Source: CAWBRT01 sp963696525
GTDB taxonomy: Bacteria; Acidobacteriota; Terriglobia; Terriglobales; Acidobacteriaceae
NCBI GenBank assembly: GCA_963696525.1
Contig: CAVOKO010000008.1
Location: 62,001 to 126,000, forward strand
Length of the DNA stretch: 64,000 nt
Direction of reading: 5' to 3'
Positions 1-8,328 of the stretch are shown here, one piece after another (position 1 is the first letter of the stretch; each line of letters opens with the position of its first letter). Made by a program: the position numbers and the translations under genes. The notes under the pieces were generated by a model, which had not been told where the DNA came from, did no database searches, and saw only the letters and a program-made list of their open reading frames with translations.

Positions 1-264
1 TGTGGAGACATGCTTGAGGTGAGCCTGCGGCTTGAAAACGGCGTGATTGCTGAGGCGCGCTTCCGCGCCAAAGGCTGCGTGCCGGCCATCGCCTGCGCCT
101 CGCGCCTCACGGAGATGGTCGAGGGCCTGACGGTCGCCGACGCGCTCGCCATCCGCCGCGATGCGATCACAGAGTCGCTGGGCGGCCTTCCCGCAGCTTC
201 ACATCATGCGGCGCAGTTGGCGGTCGATGCGCTGCGGGCTGCGATTGCAGACGCCCGCGGATAG
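1..264 (+). CDS. NifU/IscU-like iron-sulfur scaffold protein (5' end missing)
   Basis: Frame 1 is open from the first base and begins Cys-Gly-Asp-Met, the conserved CGD motif of NifU/IscU N-terminal scaffold domains, so the gene starts upstream of the window and the ATG at 10 is not the real start. A second conserved Cys lies in the segment AKGCVPAIACAS. In the family these cysteines hold a nascent Fe-S cluster that is passed to apoproteins. The place of the third ligand (normally xHC before the last helix) reads SHHAAQLAVDAL, so Cys appears replaced by His. The gene lies close to XdhC and MocA-like genes, which mature Mo/Fe-S hydroxylases, so a role in cluster supply for such enzymes is a reasonable inference. 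It could also be a general SufU/IscU homologue. Confidence 0.75.
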   Translation, partial: CGDMLEVSLRLENGVIAEARFRAKGCVPAIACASRLTEMVEGLTVADALAIRRDAITESLGGLPAASHHAAQLAVDALRAAIADARG

Positions 265-294
265 CAGGACTTCCCGCGTTACAATTGAGGTACT

Positions 295-1495
295 ATGCTG
301 TTGACCATTCGCAGGGTCGCTCGATTTGTGCTCGCATCCGTGCTGTGGTTGCATGGACTGTTGCTGTTCGAAGTAGCGAAGCCGAATCTAGCGCCACTTG
401 CGGCTCGATTGAGCCTGAATATCAACGAAGTTACGATATTCTGTCTCATCGCTACATTGTCTATTCTGGCGACATATGGCGTTAGCAACATCTTGGTTGA
501 CATGCTGTACATCTACTTTTTTCCTTTTGTCCTGCTCTATTGGACAGCACGACTTGCATACAAACTGGTACGAGCGTTGAACCGAGTGTTTGCGGCGTTG
601 AGTATAGATGACGTCGAACCGTTTGACTTGCATAGCATTCCTGGGTGGCCGTCACCTGTTACGGTACCGGCCAGTACTACTGGACAACAAGCTGGACAAC
701 AGCAGGCACAGCCAGAACCGACCAAAAGTGCAAAAAGCCCGTCCAGTTACCTTCGGCAACTTCTGACTGCGCCGTTTGTACGGTTTAGCCTGCTTTGGTG
801 CTTGCTTCTGCTGCTGACCACCCGCCCTACATTGCTCTGGATTGCACTGGTAGTCGTGCTAGCGCATATCGGTTCGAGCGCTCGTCAAAATTGTGGGAGC
901 AACCATTCTGACAACCAACTGGCTGGCGCAGCTCGAAGACCGAATAAAGGCTCAAGCAGAGCGTTGGATTTCAGAGATATTGGCGGCGAGCGAATCTGCC
1001 CCCTCCGAGGTACTCAATCAGACGGTCAGGAGCCTTACGGGTCTTCAATTGGCATTGACTTTCTTTCGGAACCGTCAGCGAGCGGCCCAATGGGCGATCT
1101 TCATTGGACTCATTGTATTTGCCGCTGTGTACCTGTACTTGGCCCTGCTGTTCAGCTTTGCGTATTGTGGGATTGCGAGGCTCACCCACATTGCGCTCAC
1201 GTGGAGTGATTCGCTGGTGTACTCGATTTTTATCCCGTTCGCGTTCTCTGACTTGCCAAAAAACCCATGGATCAAGGGCTTGGCCGGTTTTCACGCCTGT
1301 TTTGTAGTCGCATTGGGGATCAGCACTGTATTCGCCTATTTCAAAAGAAAACTCAATTCACTGTACGACGTTGCGGATAGTCTGAACTCTCGGTTACAGC
1401 AGCCAGATGTGCGGGCCAAAATTGTAGTCGTGACTGAAAAGCTGAAACCGGCCAACACTGGCACACAGCCGTTGAGCGCCAGCCATACAAAGTGA
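295..1495 (+). pseudogene. Unknown multi-pass membrane protein, broken by one frameshift
   Basis: The ATG at 295 follows GAGG with 5-nt spacing. Frame 1 encodes about 195 sensible residues with hydrophobic segments near residues 10-30, 45-65, 70-90 and two more at 160-190, then turns into low-quality sequence. Frame 2 takes over around 865-893 and continues to a stop at 1495 with an amphipathic stretch (LAQLEDRIKAQAERWISEI) and two further strong membrane segments. Together this reads as one membrane protein of about 400 residues with a single indel near 865-890. No family is recognised. A loop around residues 120-150 is rich in Gln, Pro and Ser. It could also be two overlapping genes, but the downstream frame lacks a convincing ribosome site at its GTG (893). 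The break may be a sequencing error. Confidence 0.5.
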
Positions 1496-1505
1496 CTTTT
1501 AGTCG

Positions 1506-2219
1506 CTAACTGGGCTGCGGGTGATAGATCGTCCAGCCGCGGGCGCGCGCGATCTTCTCCAGGTCGGGGTTGGGATTGATAGCGAAGGGGTGCGGCGTCG
1601 ATCTCCAGCATGGCGAGGTCGTGGATGGAGTTGCCGAAGATGGCGTCAACCTGGCATCCGATCAACTCCTGAATGGCGGTTGCCTTCAGCTCATCGGTGG
1701 GGACGCGCAGAAGGTGGCCGGTGGCGCAAAGATTTTCGATCTCGACGAAGCGGCGATGACGCGCTCTTGGGGGATGCGAAGCTCGGGGCGGCGGCTTCAA
1801 TCGCCCAATTGTTGGTCGAGGAGACCGCCCAGACCTTGGCAGCCGTCATCCGCCAGTCGATGAGTGAGCTCGCGCATTTCGGGAAAGATGCGCGGCTCGA
1901 TCACGGTGCGAAAAAGTTCGGCGGCCAAGGCGCGAATCGCTTTCTCGGCAATGCCCTGATGGATGGTAACCATTTCGCCGCACATCGAGAGCTCGTCGAC
2001 CGTGCCGGCCTTGTACTGCTCGTAGCGCGCCAGAATCTGCTTGGCGGCGTCGGGCGGAATCAGACCACGTTCGATTTCGTAGAAAAAAAAGTCGGCACCA
2101 ACATCGCCCGACCAGAGCGTACCGTCGCAATCGAAGACCGCATGGCGCGGCTTGAGGGCAAGAACATGGTCGAAAAACTTGCGGGCGGATTCGCTCAGGG
2201 TGGCGCGGACAAGCTGCAT
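1506..2219 (-). pseudogene. HAD-superfamily phosphatase (SerB-like), multiple frameshifts
   Basis: The start ATG at 2219 has GAGAAG just upstream. The N-terminal half reads through the HAD motif I segment FDCDGTLWSGD (nucleophile and acid/base Asp) and a helical cap. After residue ~130 the family continues only by changing frame: VWAVSSTNNWAIEAA, then RIPQERVIAA, then VEIENLCATGHLLRVPTDELKA through FGNSIHDLAMLEI (motif IV region), then HPFAINPNPDLEKIARARGW to a stop at 1506. That is about four indels, near 1826, 1785, 1750 and 1600. It was presumably a phosphatase of the phosphoserine phosphatase type. It follows the MocA-like gene by 7 nt on the same strand. The density of breaks is much higher than in neighbours, so genuine decay or a locally poor consensus are both possible. 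Confidence 0.65.
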
Positions 2220-2226
2220 CTTCTCT

Positions 2227-2940
2227 TTATCTCCCAAAATGTGCATGGCGGCGGCGCGACGAAATTGGCTGGACGCGCCCGGCCAGAGTTGTCGTCAGGG
2301 GTTGTCGTAGAAGGTCTCCACCGGCGAGGCGGTCGTAGTCTTCCTGGGTGTTGATGTTGATGGCCACCCGCGCATCCTCGACCGGAACATAGCGGATGTG
2401 GGCGGCATTGGCGTGCAGGATATCGCGTGCGGTGCCCGTCAATTGGGCGCGCAAAAGCACCTCGATCATCTCGCGCGCGAGCAGGACCGGATGTCCGTGA
2501 TTGCCGTCGTGCTCAGGCGCGACCGCCCAGAAGCTTTGGTCCAGCGCGTCCAGGAACGCCGCGTGAAGATGAGCCATGGTCGCGGGTTGGACGGGCGGGC
2601 TGTCGACCAGCGCGACGATGGCGGAATCGCGTCCCCGCCCCAGCACTTCCTGCAAGCCGATTTTGAGCGAGCTGAACTGGCCAAGCTCCGGAGCCCGGTT
2701 CTCCGCCAGAAATCCGCCGATCGAGTAGACAATAGGCTCCAGATTATGGGTGTTCGCTCCACCCACCACGATGACCATGTCAGTGTGCGCTCGCAATAAC
2801 TCAATCCAGGCGCCGAGCAAAGTGTTGCGCAGGCCGCCGGGATGGCCAACCGGCCACGGGAGCAGAGCTTTGTCGCGGCCCATCCGCGAAGACGAGCCAG
2901 CCGCCAGAATGATGCCGCACAGACTTGGTGAGCGGGCCAT
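2227..2940 (-). CDS. MocA/MobA-like nucleotidyltransferase (molybdenum cofactor modification)
   Basis: The protein is about 237 residues from the ATG at 2940 (MARSPSLCGIILAAG). The N-terminus carries the nucleotide-binding signature LAAGxSxRMGxxKALLPW typical of molybdenum cofactor cytidylyl/guanylyltransferases; VVGGAN and VALVDSPPVQPATM match the later NTP and metal binding strands. Family members attach CMP or GMP to Mo-molybdopterin for xanthine dehydrogenase/CO dehydrogenase type enzymes. The gene lies between an XdhC homologue and a HAD phosphatase on the same strand, which supports the molybdenum hydroxylase role. A longer reading frame extends upstream to 3135, but that part overlaps a dispersed palindromic repeat and looks non-coding, so the later start was chosen. 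Confidence 0.8.
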   Translation of the reverse strand: MARSPSLCGIILAAGSSSRMGRDKALLPWPVGHPGGLRNTLLGAWIELLRAHTDMVIVVGGANTHNLEPIVYSIGGFLAENRAPELGQFSSLKIGLQEVLGRGRDSAIVALVDSPPVQPATMAHLHAAFLDALDQSFWAVAPEHDGNHGHPVLLAREMIEVLLRAQLTGTARDILHANAAHIRYVPVEDARVAININTQEDYDRLAGGDLLRQPLTTTLAGRVQPISSRRRHAHFGR

Positions 2941-3020
2941 GAGCGAACGATAACAGACGATGGGGCAGTTGTCAGTGTCTAGGGCAGCTTTCAATAACCG
3001 AAGTTCAAGGAAACGGCGAA

Positions 3021-3165
3021 TGCCCTCAGGGGCTGAAGCCCGCATGGTCTTTGGCTCTGGACGGACGGGCTCAAGACACCCCAGCAAGCCAAATACACGC
3101 TTGCTGGGGACCCCGCAAAGCTGCGCCCCCTTCAAGAACGCCGCGCCCCTTCAAAATTGGGACAC
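3021..3165. repeat. Dispersed palindromic repeat region (GGGCTGAAGCCC family) with an 11-bp stem
   Basis: The segment contains CAGGGGCTGAAGCCCGCATG at 3027-3046 and GCCCCTTCAAAATTGGGAC near 3146. A close relative occurs at 23651-23722, and a short copy at 41327-41351. Between these pieces is a perfect hairpin, CCCCAGCAAGC (3079-3089) with GCTTGCTGGGG (3099-3109), followed by GGGGACCCC. The GGGGACCCC core recurs at about 18657 and 39459. The segment sits between convergent parts of one operon and has no coding signal. Confidence 0.6.
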
Positions 3166-3166
3166 T

Positions 3167-4005
3167 TCAGGGCTGGCTGCCAGGGCTGGTGGTTTTCAGC
3201 CGCTCCTGCACGGATTTACTTTTTCCGGCGACCGACACGTTGCGGCGCACCGCGATCATCTCGGCGACAATGGCGACGGCGATTTCCTCCGGAGTGGTTG
3301 CGCCAATGTCGAGGCCAATCGGCGCGTGCACGCGACTTGAACAGCTCGGCGGTCGATGCCTTCTTTGGCCAGTTCGTCGTAAACGGTGAGCACTTTGCGC
3401 CGCGAGCCGATCATGCCGACGTAGCGTGCGGAGGTTTTGACGGCCCATGCCAAGACGCGCATGTCGTCACGGTGTCCGCGGGTGACAATGACCATAAAGC
3501 TCGATGCCGAAGGCCGCAAATTGGCGATGGCGGCCTCGAAATCGGCGGCAATGATTTGGCTGGCCTCGGGGAAGCGCTCGCGGTTGGCATAGCTTTCCCG
3601 GTCGTCAATGACCGTGACCTCGAAGCCGGCAAGGTGAGCCACTTTGCAGAGACTCAGGGCTACGTGTCCGCCGCCGAAGATGACCAGTTCGGCGGGGGGA
3701 ATTACGGGTTCGATAAAAACCTCCAGCGTGCCGCCACAGACCAGTCCGGTGTTGTAGCTGGGATCGTTATTCAGATCGAACGTCAGCGAACGGGGTTTTT
3801 CCTCTTCCATCACTTCGCGGGCCGCCTGCCAGACCTCAGCTTCGACGCAGCCGCCTCCAATTGTGCCCAGCGCCGAGCCATCATCACGCACCAGCATTTT
3901 GGCGGTACGGAAAGAGGGAATCGAGCCGCGGGCATTGATGATGGTCGCCAGGGCGGCACGACGTCCAGCCTTACGCAGGGCGACGATTTCTTCGTAGATA
4001 TCCAT
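3167..4005 (-). pseudogene. xdhC: XdhC/CoxI-family molybdenum hydroxylase maturation protein, frameshifted
   Basis: From the ATG at 4005 (MDIYEEIVAL) the frame encodes the XdhC N-terminal domain (ATIINARGSIP, the conserved GGGCVEAEV loop) and the Rossmann C-terminal domain beginning ELVIFGGGHVALSLCKVA, with MVIVTRGHRDD and YVGMIGSRRK. XdhC proteins bind and sulfurate molybdenum cofactor and insert it into xanthine dehydrogenase-like enzymes. Near 3325-3350 the frame is lost. The conserved end (RVHAPIGLDIGATTPEEIAV followed by IVAEMIAVRR) continues in another frame to a stop at 3167. One net shift, perhaps two neighbouring indels, separates the halves. The MocA-like gene follows on the same strand. 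This may be a sequencing error in an otherwise intact gene. Confidence 0.75.
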
Positions 4006-4172
4006 TGGCTGAAAAAATTGGGCTGAATGAGTGCCTGCTGAATTATTGCCTGAGCAGTCGCCGAACACAAGCACCGCTTTTGGCTTGCTGAAAAAACGCC
4101 CGGCCGCGGGGTGCAGAGTCTCTGGCCGGAACGGTGGCATCGAAACAGTAGCCCTTGTACAATAGGAGCGCC

Positions 4173-4778
4173 ATGGAAGGCAATGAAGCTAAAGGCGGTG
4201 TAGCTGAGACCCCAGGGGGCACGGAGCGCGCGGATAATTTGGCCGGCGATCCGCAGAGCCCTCTACGCATGGAGCGGCTGGCCTTCGGCGGCAGCCCGGA
4301 GCAGGAAGGCGTGCTGCTTACCACGCTGGACAGGGCCGTGAACTGGGTGCGCAAGAACTCGATTTGGCCGATGACGTTCGGCTTGGCCTGCTGCGCCATC
4401 GAGATGATGTCGATGGGAGCATCGCGTTTCGACATCGCGCGCTTTGGGGCGGAGGTTTTTCGTCCTTCGCCGCGGCAATCGGACCTGATGATCATTGCCG
4501 GGCGCGTCTCCCAGAAGATGGCGCCGGTCATCCGGCAACTCTATCTGCAAATGCCCGAACCTAAGTGGGTGATTTCGATGGGCGCGTGCGCGACCTCCGG
4601 CGGAGTGTTCAATAATTACGCGCTTGTCCAGGGCGTCAACCAGTGGATTCCCGTGGATGTTTACGTGCCGGGATGCCCGCCGCGTCCGGAGCAGCTTATT
4701 TACGCGATCACCCTGCTGCAAGAAAAGATTCAGAACGAAGCTGGCTCGTTCAAGCGGGCGCTGAACCTCTCGGTGTAG
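4173..4778 (+). CDS. nuoB: NADH-quinone oxidoreductase subunit B (solo NuoB)
   Basis: The start is the ATG at 4173, preceded by AGGAG, rather than the upstream in-frame TTG. The protein is 201 residues. Residues from about 70 carry the NuoB signature LACCAIEMMSMGASRFD. Further conserved Cys lie in MGACATSGG and VPGCPPRPEQLIYAI. These four Cys ligate tetranuclear cluster N2, the last Fe-S cluster before quinone in complex I. NuoB acts on the cytoplasmic face of the membrane arm junction. No other nuo gene lies next to it: the downstream sequence has a palindromic repeat and a membrane protein on the other strand. It is therefore a detached nuoB copy, either the only one or a paralogue of one in a nuo operon elsewhere. 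The N-terminal ~45 residues are variable and polar. Confidence 0.93.
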   Translation: MEGNEAKGGVAETPGGTERADNLAGDPQSPLRMERLAFGGSPEQEGVLLTTLDRAVNWVRKNSIWPMTFGLACCAIEMMSMGASRFDIARFGAEVFRPSPRQSDLMIIAGRVSQKMAPVIRQLYLQMPEPKWVISMGACATSGGVFNNYALVQGVNQWIPVDVYVPGCPPRPEQLIYAITLLQEKIQNEAGSFKRALNLSV

Positions 4779-4808
4779 ACCGGGAGGCACCCGCATCGCT
4801 GTTTGCTC

Positions 4809-4843
4809 CCACATCTGCCAACCGCGGCAGATATGGCGCACCA
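4809..4843. repeat. Dispersed palindrome, CCCACATCTGCC/GGCAGAT family
   Basis: CCCACATCTGCC, a short loop, then GGCAGATATGGCGCACC. Related palindromes are at 5351-5388 and 18701-18735, with a half copy at 18872-18890. It lies just downstream of nuoB, where it may also act as a transcript-end hairpin. Confidence 0.55.
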
Positions 4844-4852
4844 GCCGCACGC

Positions 4853-5305
4853 CTAATCTTTCTCGCGCGTCATCACGAAGGCGACTGCAAACAATACAGC
4901 GCCAACCGCCAACGAAAGCGCCGCTGAAATCACAACGTGCGAAGTCCCGAATCTTAGAATCCGGGCGGGTGTGAATAGGACCACGGCAGATACTCCCCAG
5001 GCGATGAGCGTCAGCAGCGGGAAGTAGTGACATCGAATCGCGATGTCGCGTCCGAGATACACTCCGGCGAGTATCCACACAACCAATAAGGGTCGCAACA
5101 GCGGATGCGGCCAGCACAAGAAGAATCCCACGAAGGAAAACGCAAATATCAGCGGCCCGTGTACCGCCGCGCCAGGCATGCGATAGGCGGAGAAGCCGTC
5201 TCTGCTGGGGAATGGCGAACGGAAGTAGGAGAGGATGGACAATTCGACTTGGCCAGAGGAGCAGCGATAGGTTGCCGCAATAGAGTAGGCTGGACTGGCA
5301 TCCAT
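4853..5305 (-). CDS. Hypothetical small membrane protein
   Basis: The reading frame has up to 150 residues. The C-terminal ~105 residues contain three or four hydrophobic helices (GPLIFAFSFVGFFLCW, LLVVWILAGVYLG, LLTLIAWGVSAVVLFT, ALSLAVGAVLFAVAFVM) and the protein ends in charged residues, a plausible integral membrane topology. No family is recognised. The start is uncertain: no clear ribosome site precedes 5305, and an internal Met at MPGAAVHG is an alternative. It lies between two copies of a dispersed palindrome and convergent to nuoB. Confidence 0.45.
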   Translation of the reverse strand: MDASPAYSIAATYRCSSGQVELSILSYFRSPFPSRDGFSAYRMPGAAVHGPLIFAFSFVGFFLCWPHPLLRPLLVVWILAGVYLGRDIAIRCHYFPLLTLIAWGVSAVVLFTPARILRFGTSHVVISAALSLAVGAVLFAVAFVMTREKD

Positions 5306-5350
5306 TGCAAGGTCGCAGCCCGCAGCCCAAGGATGAGAGCAGCAACTCTA

Positions 5351-5388
5351 CCCCACATCTGCCAACAAATGGGTAGATATGGGGCACC
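5351..5388. repeat. Dispersed palindrome, CCCACATCTGCC family, second copy
   Basis: CCCCACATCTGCC followed by GGTAGATATGGGGCACC forms a hairpin like those at 4809 and 18701. The stretch 5306-5734 otherwise holds only the hairpins listed next and no credible gene. Confidence 0.5.
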
Positions 5389-5421
5389 GTGGCAGCCAGA
5401 ACTGGCCAGCAGAAATGACAA

Positions 5422-5445
5422 ACCCCAGCTCGAAAAAGCTGGGGT
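5422..5445. terminator. Strong hairpin, possible bidirectional terminator
   Basis: ACCCCAGCT, loop CGAAAA, AGCTGGGGT: a perfect 9-bp stem. There is no long T tract on either side, so termination is an inference. Confidence 0.4.
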
Positions 5446-5547
5446 CGCTATAGGTAGGTTAGGCCCGAGTGGATAATGCAGTTGCAACCAAAATCGAAGG
5501 GCAGCCATTAAGGCCTGGATGACAGCTTGCTCTTTCGGCTCAGGTCG

Positions 5548-5604
5548 CGCAAGTTACAAGGGTAATAGTCCTTATGCGCGAGGTGGTACCCGACGTAACT
5601 TGCG
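5548..5604. promoter_or_regulatory. Inverted pair of a GTAACTTGCG motif
   Basis: CGCAAGTTAC at 5548-5557 and its perfect inverse GTAACTTGCG at 5595-5604 face each other 37 bp apart. The same ACGTAACTTG core occurs twice in tandem at 60221-60255. The role is unknown; it may be a protein-binding site. Confidence 0.35.
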
Positions 5605-5669
5605 TGGAGGAATGGGCAGCGCTATCTTCCGTAATGTACTAGAGAAGTTGTTGTGTTTTGGGTTAGAAC

Positions 5670-5708
5670 AGGCTGACACCCTTGGGGGAGGATGTCAGCC
5701 TATTTTAT
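5670..5708 (+). terminator. Rho-independent terminator-like hairpin
   Basis: AGGCTGACA and TGTCAGCCT form a 9-bp stem around a G-rich loop, followed by ATTTTATT on the + strand. It also lies 27 nt past the stop of the minus-strand dioxygenase, so it may serve both directions. Confidence 0.5.
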
Positions 5709-5734
5709 TGGGAATCCCGATTAGAGGATTGTCA

Positions 5735-6607
5735 TCAAGCTGCTTTTGTCACCGCCAGTGGCTTGAGCCCGAAATTGTAGGAGAGTTTGCGCCACGGGCG
5801 GTCCATCCGGGTGCCGTCCGGCGCAGTCCCCGGAGGCTCTTTGGTGAACTCCCGGACGAGCGAACGCTTCACCGCGAAAACGGAATCGCTATCGAGGTAG
5901 GCACCGCCTTCAGGGAAAATGTGGGTGACCAAGGTTTCGTGATCGTCGGCGGCGATCATGAAATGCACGTGGGCTGGACGGTATGGGTGCCTCGCCGTCG
6001 CCTGCAGCATCTCTCCCACTGTGCCATCTTGCGGAATGGGATAGGAGGTAGGCATGATCGACCGGAAATGGAAGCGGCCTTGGAGATCGGTGCGGAAGCG
6101 TCCCCGCAGTTTTGAGCCGGAAGAATCGTTCCGCTGAACATCGTAGAACCCCTCGTCATCCGACTGCCATATATCGACAATCGCGTTGGGCACTGGTGAC
6201 CCTGTTGTCGAAAAGACAGAACCCTCGACGTAAAGCGGTTCGCCTCTCAGGCCATCTCCCAAGTCGAAGCCGAGCGGCAGCTCAGGTTGATTGTGAACGT
6301 AAAACGGCCCCAGCACTGTCGTCTCGGTTCCGCCGGCCGGCATGCGGTGATTGATGGCATCAACCAATATGGATATGCCGAGGGTGTCAGAGAGCAGGAT
6401 GAATTCTGGCCGCTGCTCGGTCTGGCCTGTCCGCGTCAAATAGTCGATGGCAAAAGCCCATTCTTCCTGAGTTAGATCGACTTCGCGGACGAAGTCGTGC
6501 AGGTGCTGGACGAGGGCTGTCATGACTGTCTTGAGACGTGGATTGGGTGTATTCTGCAATGCTTCAACCACCGCCGCAGTAATGTTCTGTTCGCTGCAAT
6601 CACGCAT
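5735..6607 (-). CDS. Intradiol ring-cleavage dioxygenase (catechol/hydroxyquinol 1,2-dioxygenase type)
   Basis: The protein is 290 residues, the usual length for catechol and hydroxyquinol 1,2-dioxygenases. The N-terminal ~100 residues resemble the helical dimerisation domain (LTQEEWAFAIDYLTRTGQ). The catalytic beta core shows the ferric ligands in order: Tyr in DEGFYDVQ, Tyr in MPTSYPIPQDG, and two His in YRPAHVHFMI. PNAIVDIWQSDDEGFYD is the family hallmark. The enzyme opens a catechol-type ring between the two hydroxylated carbons to a muconate using O2 in the cytoplasm. No other aromatic catabolic gene is adjacent, so the exact substrate is not settled; overall length and N-terminus favour hydroxyquinol-type enzymes. 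A hairpin follows the stop. Confidence 0.9.
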   Translation of the reverse strand: MRDCSEQNITAAVVEALQNTPNPRLKTVMTALVQHLHDFVREVDLTQEEWAFAIDYLTRTGQTEQRPEFILLSDTLGISILVDAINHRMPAGGTETTVLGPFYVHNQPELPLGFDLGDGLRGEPLYVEGSVFSTTGSPVPNAIVDIWQSDDEGFYDVQRNDSSGSKLRGRFRTDLQGRFHFRSIMPTSYPIPQDGTVGEMLQATARHPYRPAHVHFMIAADDHETLVTHIFPEGGAYLDSDSVFAVKRSLVREFTKEPPGTAPDGTRMDRPWRKLSYNFGLKPLAVTKAA

Positions 6608-6694
6608 GCTGGGCTCCTTTTGGTCAGATCTAAGATGGGGGTGCGAGTCGCGTCAATGCCTCTTTGGGTGGCTTCCCGAGGGTTGCGCGGAGTG

Positions 6695-7321
6695 TTATTT
6701 GGCCTCGGCGAGATGGTGGGTCGAATGCATCTGCACATCGTAGCCATATCCCGCACACTTCACATCAGGATTGGTCGGCGCGAAGAGTCCATTCGGGTTC
6801 TCCTTAAACAGCCATACATGGAGATCGTAGTGCTTGAGTTGATTTGGCATGAGAGGTTCGTGACCTTCCATGGGACCCCAGAATGGATGACCCAACAATT
6901 GAGGGCGCTCTTTTACACCTGTCGAGAGCGGCACGAACCACTCGGCACCGACTAATTGGAACTTGCCTCCGACGGGCTCGTAGAGAAGAATTTGCGGGTG
7001 CAGCGGATCGATGTTTGGGCCAATGAGCGAACGGTTGAGGAAGTGGATACCCATTGCCCCACGTGGGTATTGCTCATGTCCCGGCTGGGGATCGTAGGGG
7101 AAATCGGCGCATCCGACCGTCGAGAGATAACCGTCATGAACGGCGACAATCGGGTCTTGGTATTTCTCCAGTGCCGCGCGGACTGGCTCTAGTTCCGGGG
7201 GCAACGCTGGAGTGCGTTGTTTAGCGGATTGAGACCATAGCAGGGAGGTCGATAGAAAGATGAAGATAAGGGAAAAGCCCAAGTACCTTACCGGACGCTC
7301 CGGGTTGAATCGTTTCGCCAT
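6695..7321 (-). CDS. Secreted protein of unknown function
   Basis: From the ATG at 7321 (MAKRFNPERPVRYLG) there are about 208 residues. A signal peptide is visible: positive N-terminus, hydrophobic LGFSLIFIFLSTSLLW, and a likely cleavage after SQS. The mature part is rich in aromatic residues, Pro and His (MGIHFLNRSL, GAEWFVPLS, HPFWGPMEGHEPLMP, HYDLHVWLF) and ends with VQMHSTHHLAEAK. Several conserved-looking His and Trp could suggest metal or ligand binding, but no family was recognised with certainty. It lies upstream of the dioxygenase on the same strand, with 87 nt between them, and may be co-transcribed. Confidence 0.65.
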   Translation of the reverse strand: MAKRFNPERPVRYLGFSLIFIFLSTSLLWSQSAKQRTPALPPELEPVRAALEKYQDPIVAVHDGYLSTVGCADFPYDPQPGHEQYPRGAMGIHFLNRSLIGPNIDPLHPQILLYEPVGGKFQLVGAEWFVPLSTGVKERPQLLGHPFWGPMEGHEPLMPNQLKHYDLHVWLFKENPNGLFAPTNPDVKCAGYGYDVQMHSTHHLAEAK

Positions 7322-7423
7322 ATTAGCCACCTTTGGCTTGAGAAGCTCTGGAACGATAGCGGGTTGCCACATACCCAGGCTATCCTCCCTAGCCGCCGAC
7401 TGGGGCAGGGCGTCAATTTGAGG

Positions 7424-7834
7424 CTAGGCGAAGACGTTAAGCGAGTGCCCGTACATCGGCATGGTCGCACTGGCGTGAAGCTGGTATTGGGAGACCGCGC
7501 CGCTCAGGTGCTGCGTATTCCAGTTGGGAGAGAAGGCATAAGGCGACTGAAAGCCACTCTGACTCGAAGAGCCACCGTTCAGGAAACTCTTTAGAGGGGT
7601 CGCATAAAAGTGAAAAGAGCCATTGTCACCCGCCGAGGCCGACCACACAAAGCTATCGTTCGGGTAGGTGCTATCGCTTCGCGGGATGATCTGATTGGCC
7701 GGCGGGAGGAGGCTAAAGGGTACGAGGCTGGTTGAGGCGCTGTTCAACCCCGACATGGGAGTTAAGATTACGGGCGCGGCAAGAAGTCTGATTTCAGCCA
7801 TTGGGGGACTCAAGTAACTGCAAATTCCTTCCAT
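7424..7834 (-). CDS. Hypothetical protein, possibly a fragment
   Basis: A frame of up to 136 residues, rich in Ser, Asn, Pro and aromatics, without membrane segments or recognised motifs. A later Met (MAEIRLLAAPVIL) is an alternative start. The composition is protein-like and unlike a random shadow frame, and no better frame competes. It could be the remnant of a larger protein. It lies just outside the left boundary of the tRNA-Arg element. Sequence from 7835 to 8046 holds nothing beyond a likely tRNA promoter region (TAAACT near 8013). Confidence 0.35.
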   Translation of the reverse strand: MEGICSYLSPPMAEIRLLAAPVILTPMSGLNSASTSLVPFSLLPPANQIIPRSDSTYPNDSFVWSASAGDNGSFHFYATPLKSFLNGGSSSQSGFQSPYAFSPNWNTQHLSGAVSQYQLHASATMPMYGHSLNVFA

Positions 7835-8046
7835 AACCTATATCGGCAGTACTTTCGCCGGGTTGAACTGCAAGTGCATTAGAAATGGCTGAGAGATTGA
7901 TGCGATGGATCGACCTGCAATGGCCGCGATTTGATTTTTTCGGGGCACAATCCCAATTCGTTCGCTAGGGATAGGAGACTAAAGGCGATCCCCGCGAAGT
8001 GTCCAATCCGGTAAACTGATGTGAGAGAATGAGGTTACGCCGCCGT

Positions 8047-8086
8047 GGCCCTGTAGCTCAGATGGATAGAGCAGCGGTTTCCTAAA
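8047..8086 (+). repeat. attL: duplicated 5' half of tRNA-Arg(CCT)
   Basis: These 40 bases are identical to bases 1-40 of the intact tRNA-Arg at 14811-14850, ending at CCTAAA just past the anticodon. Identity stops abruptly here (ACGGAAG versus CCGAAGG), so this copy is a truncated tRNA and marks the left junction of the integrated element. A shorter echo, ATAGAGCAGCGGTT, lies at 8223-8236 inside the element. Confidence 0.85.
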
Positions 8087-8328
8087 ACGGAAGTTACTGG
8101 AAAATAAAGGACTTACGGGGTAGAGTTGGTTGGTTTTAAGCACGTTCAGTAGCGGTCAGGAACCATCAGTCAAAACAATCTTGGTTGGATTTTGGTCGCG
8201 TTTTTCTGACCCTCATCGCCGCATAGAGCAGCGGTTCAATTGACCGCCACTCTTTCTGCTCGTCGCAGCCCGTCTTTTCGACCTGTACGTACAAAAACGT
8301 ATCTTGTACGCTTACTGCCCGTTCACCC

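Noticed and set aside
2941..3135. N-terminal extension of the MocA-like gene
   Set aside because: It overlaps a dispersed palindromic repeat and lacks similarity to the family; MARSPSL is the normal start.
5519..6115. 198-codon + strand frame over the dioxygenase
   Set aside because: It is antisense to a clear intradiol dioxygenase and crosses a terminator hairpin.
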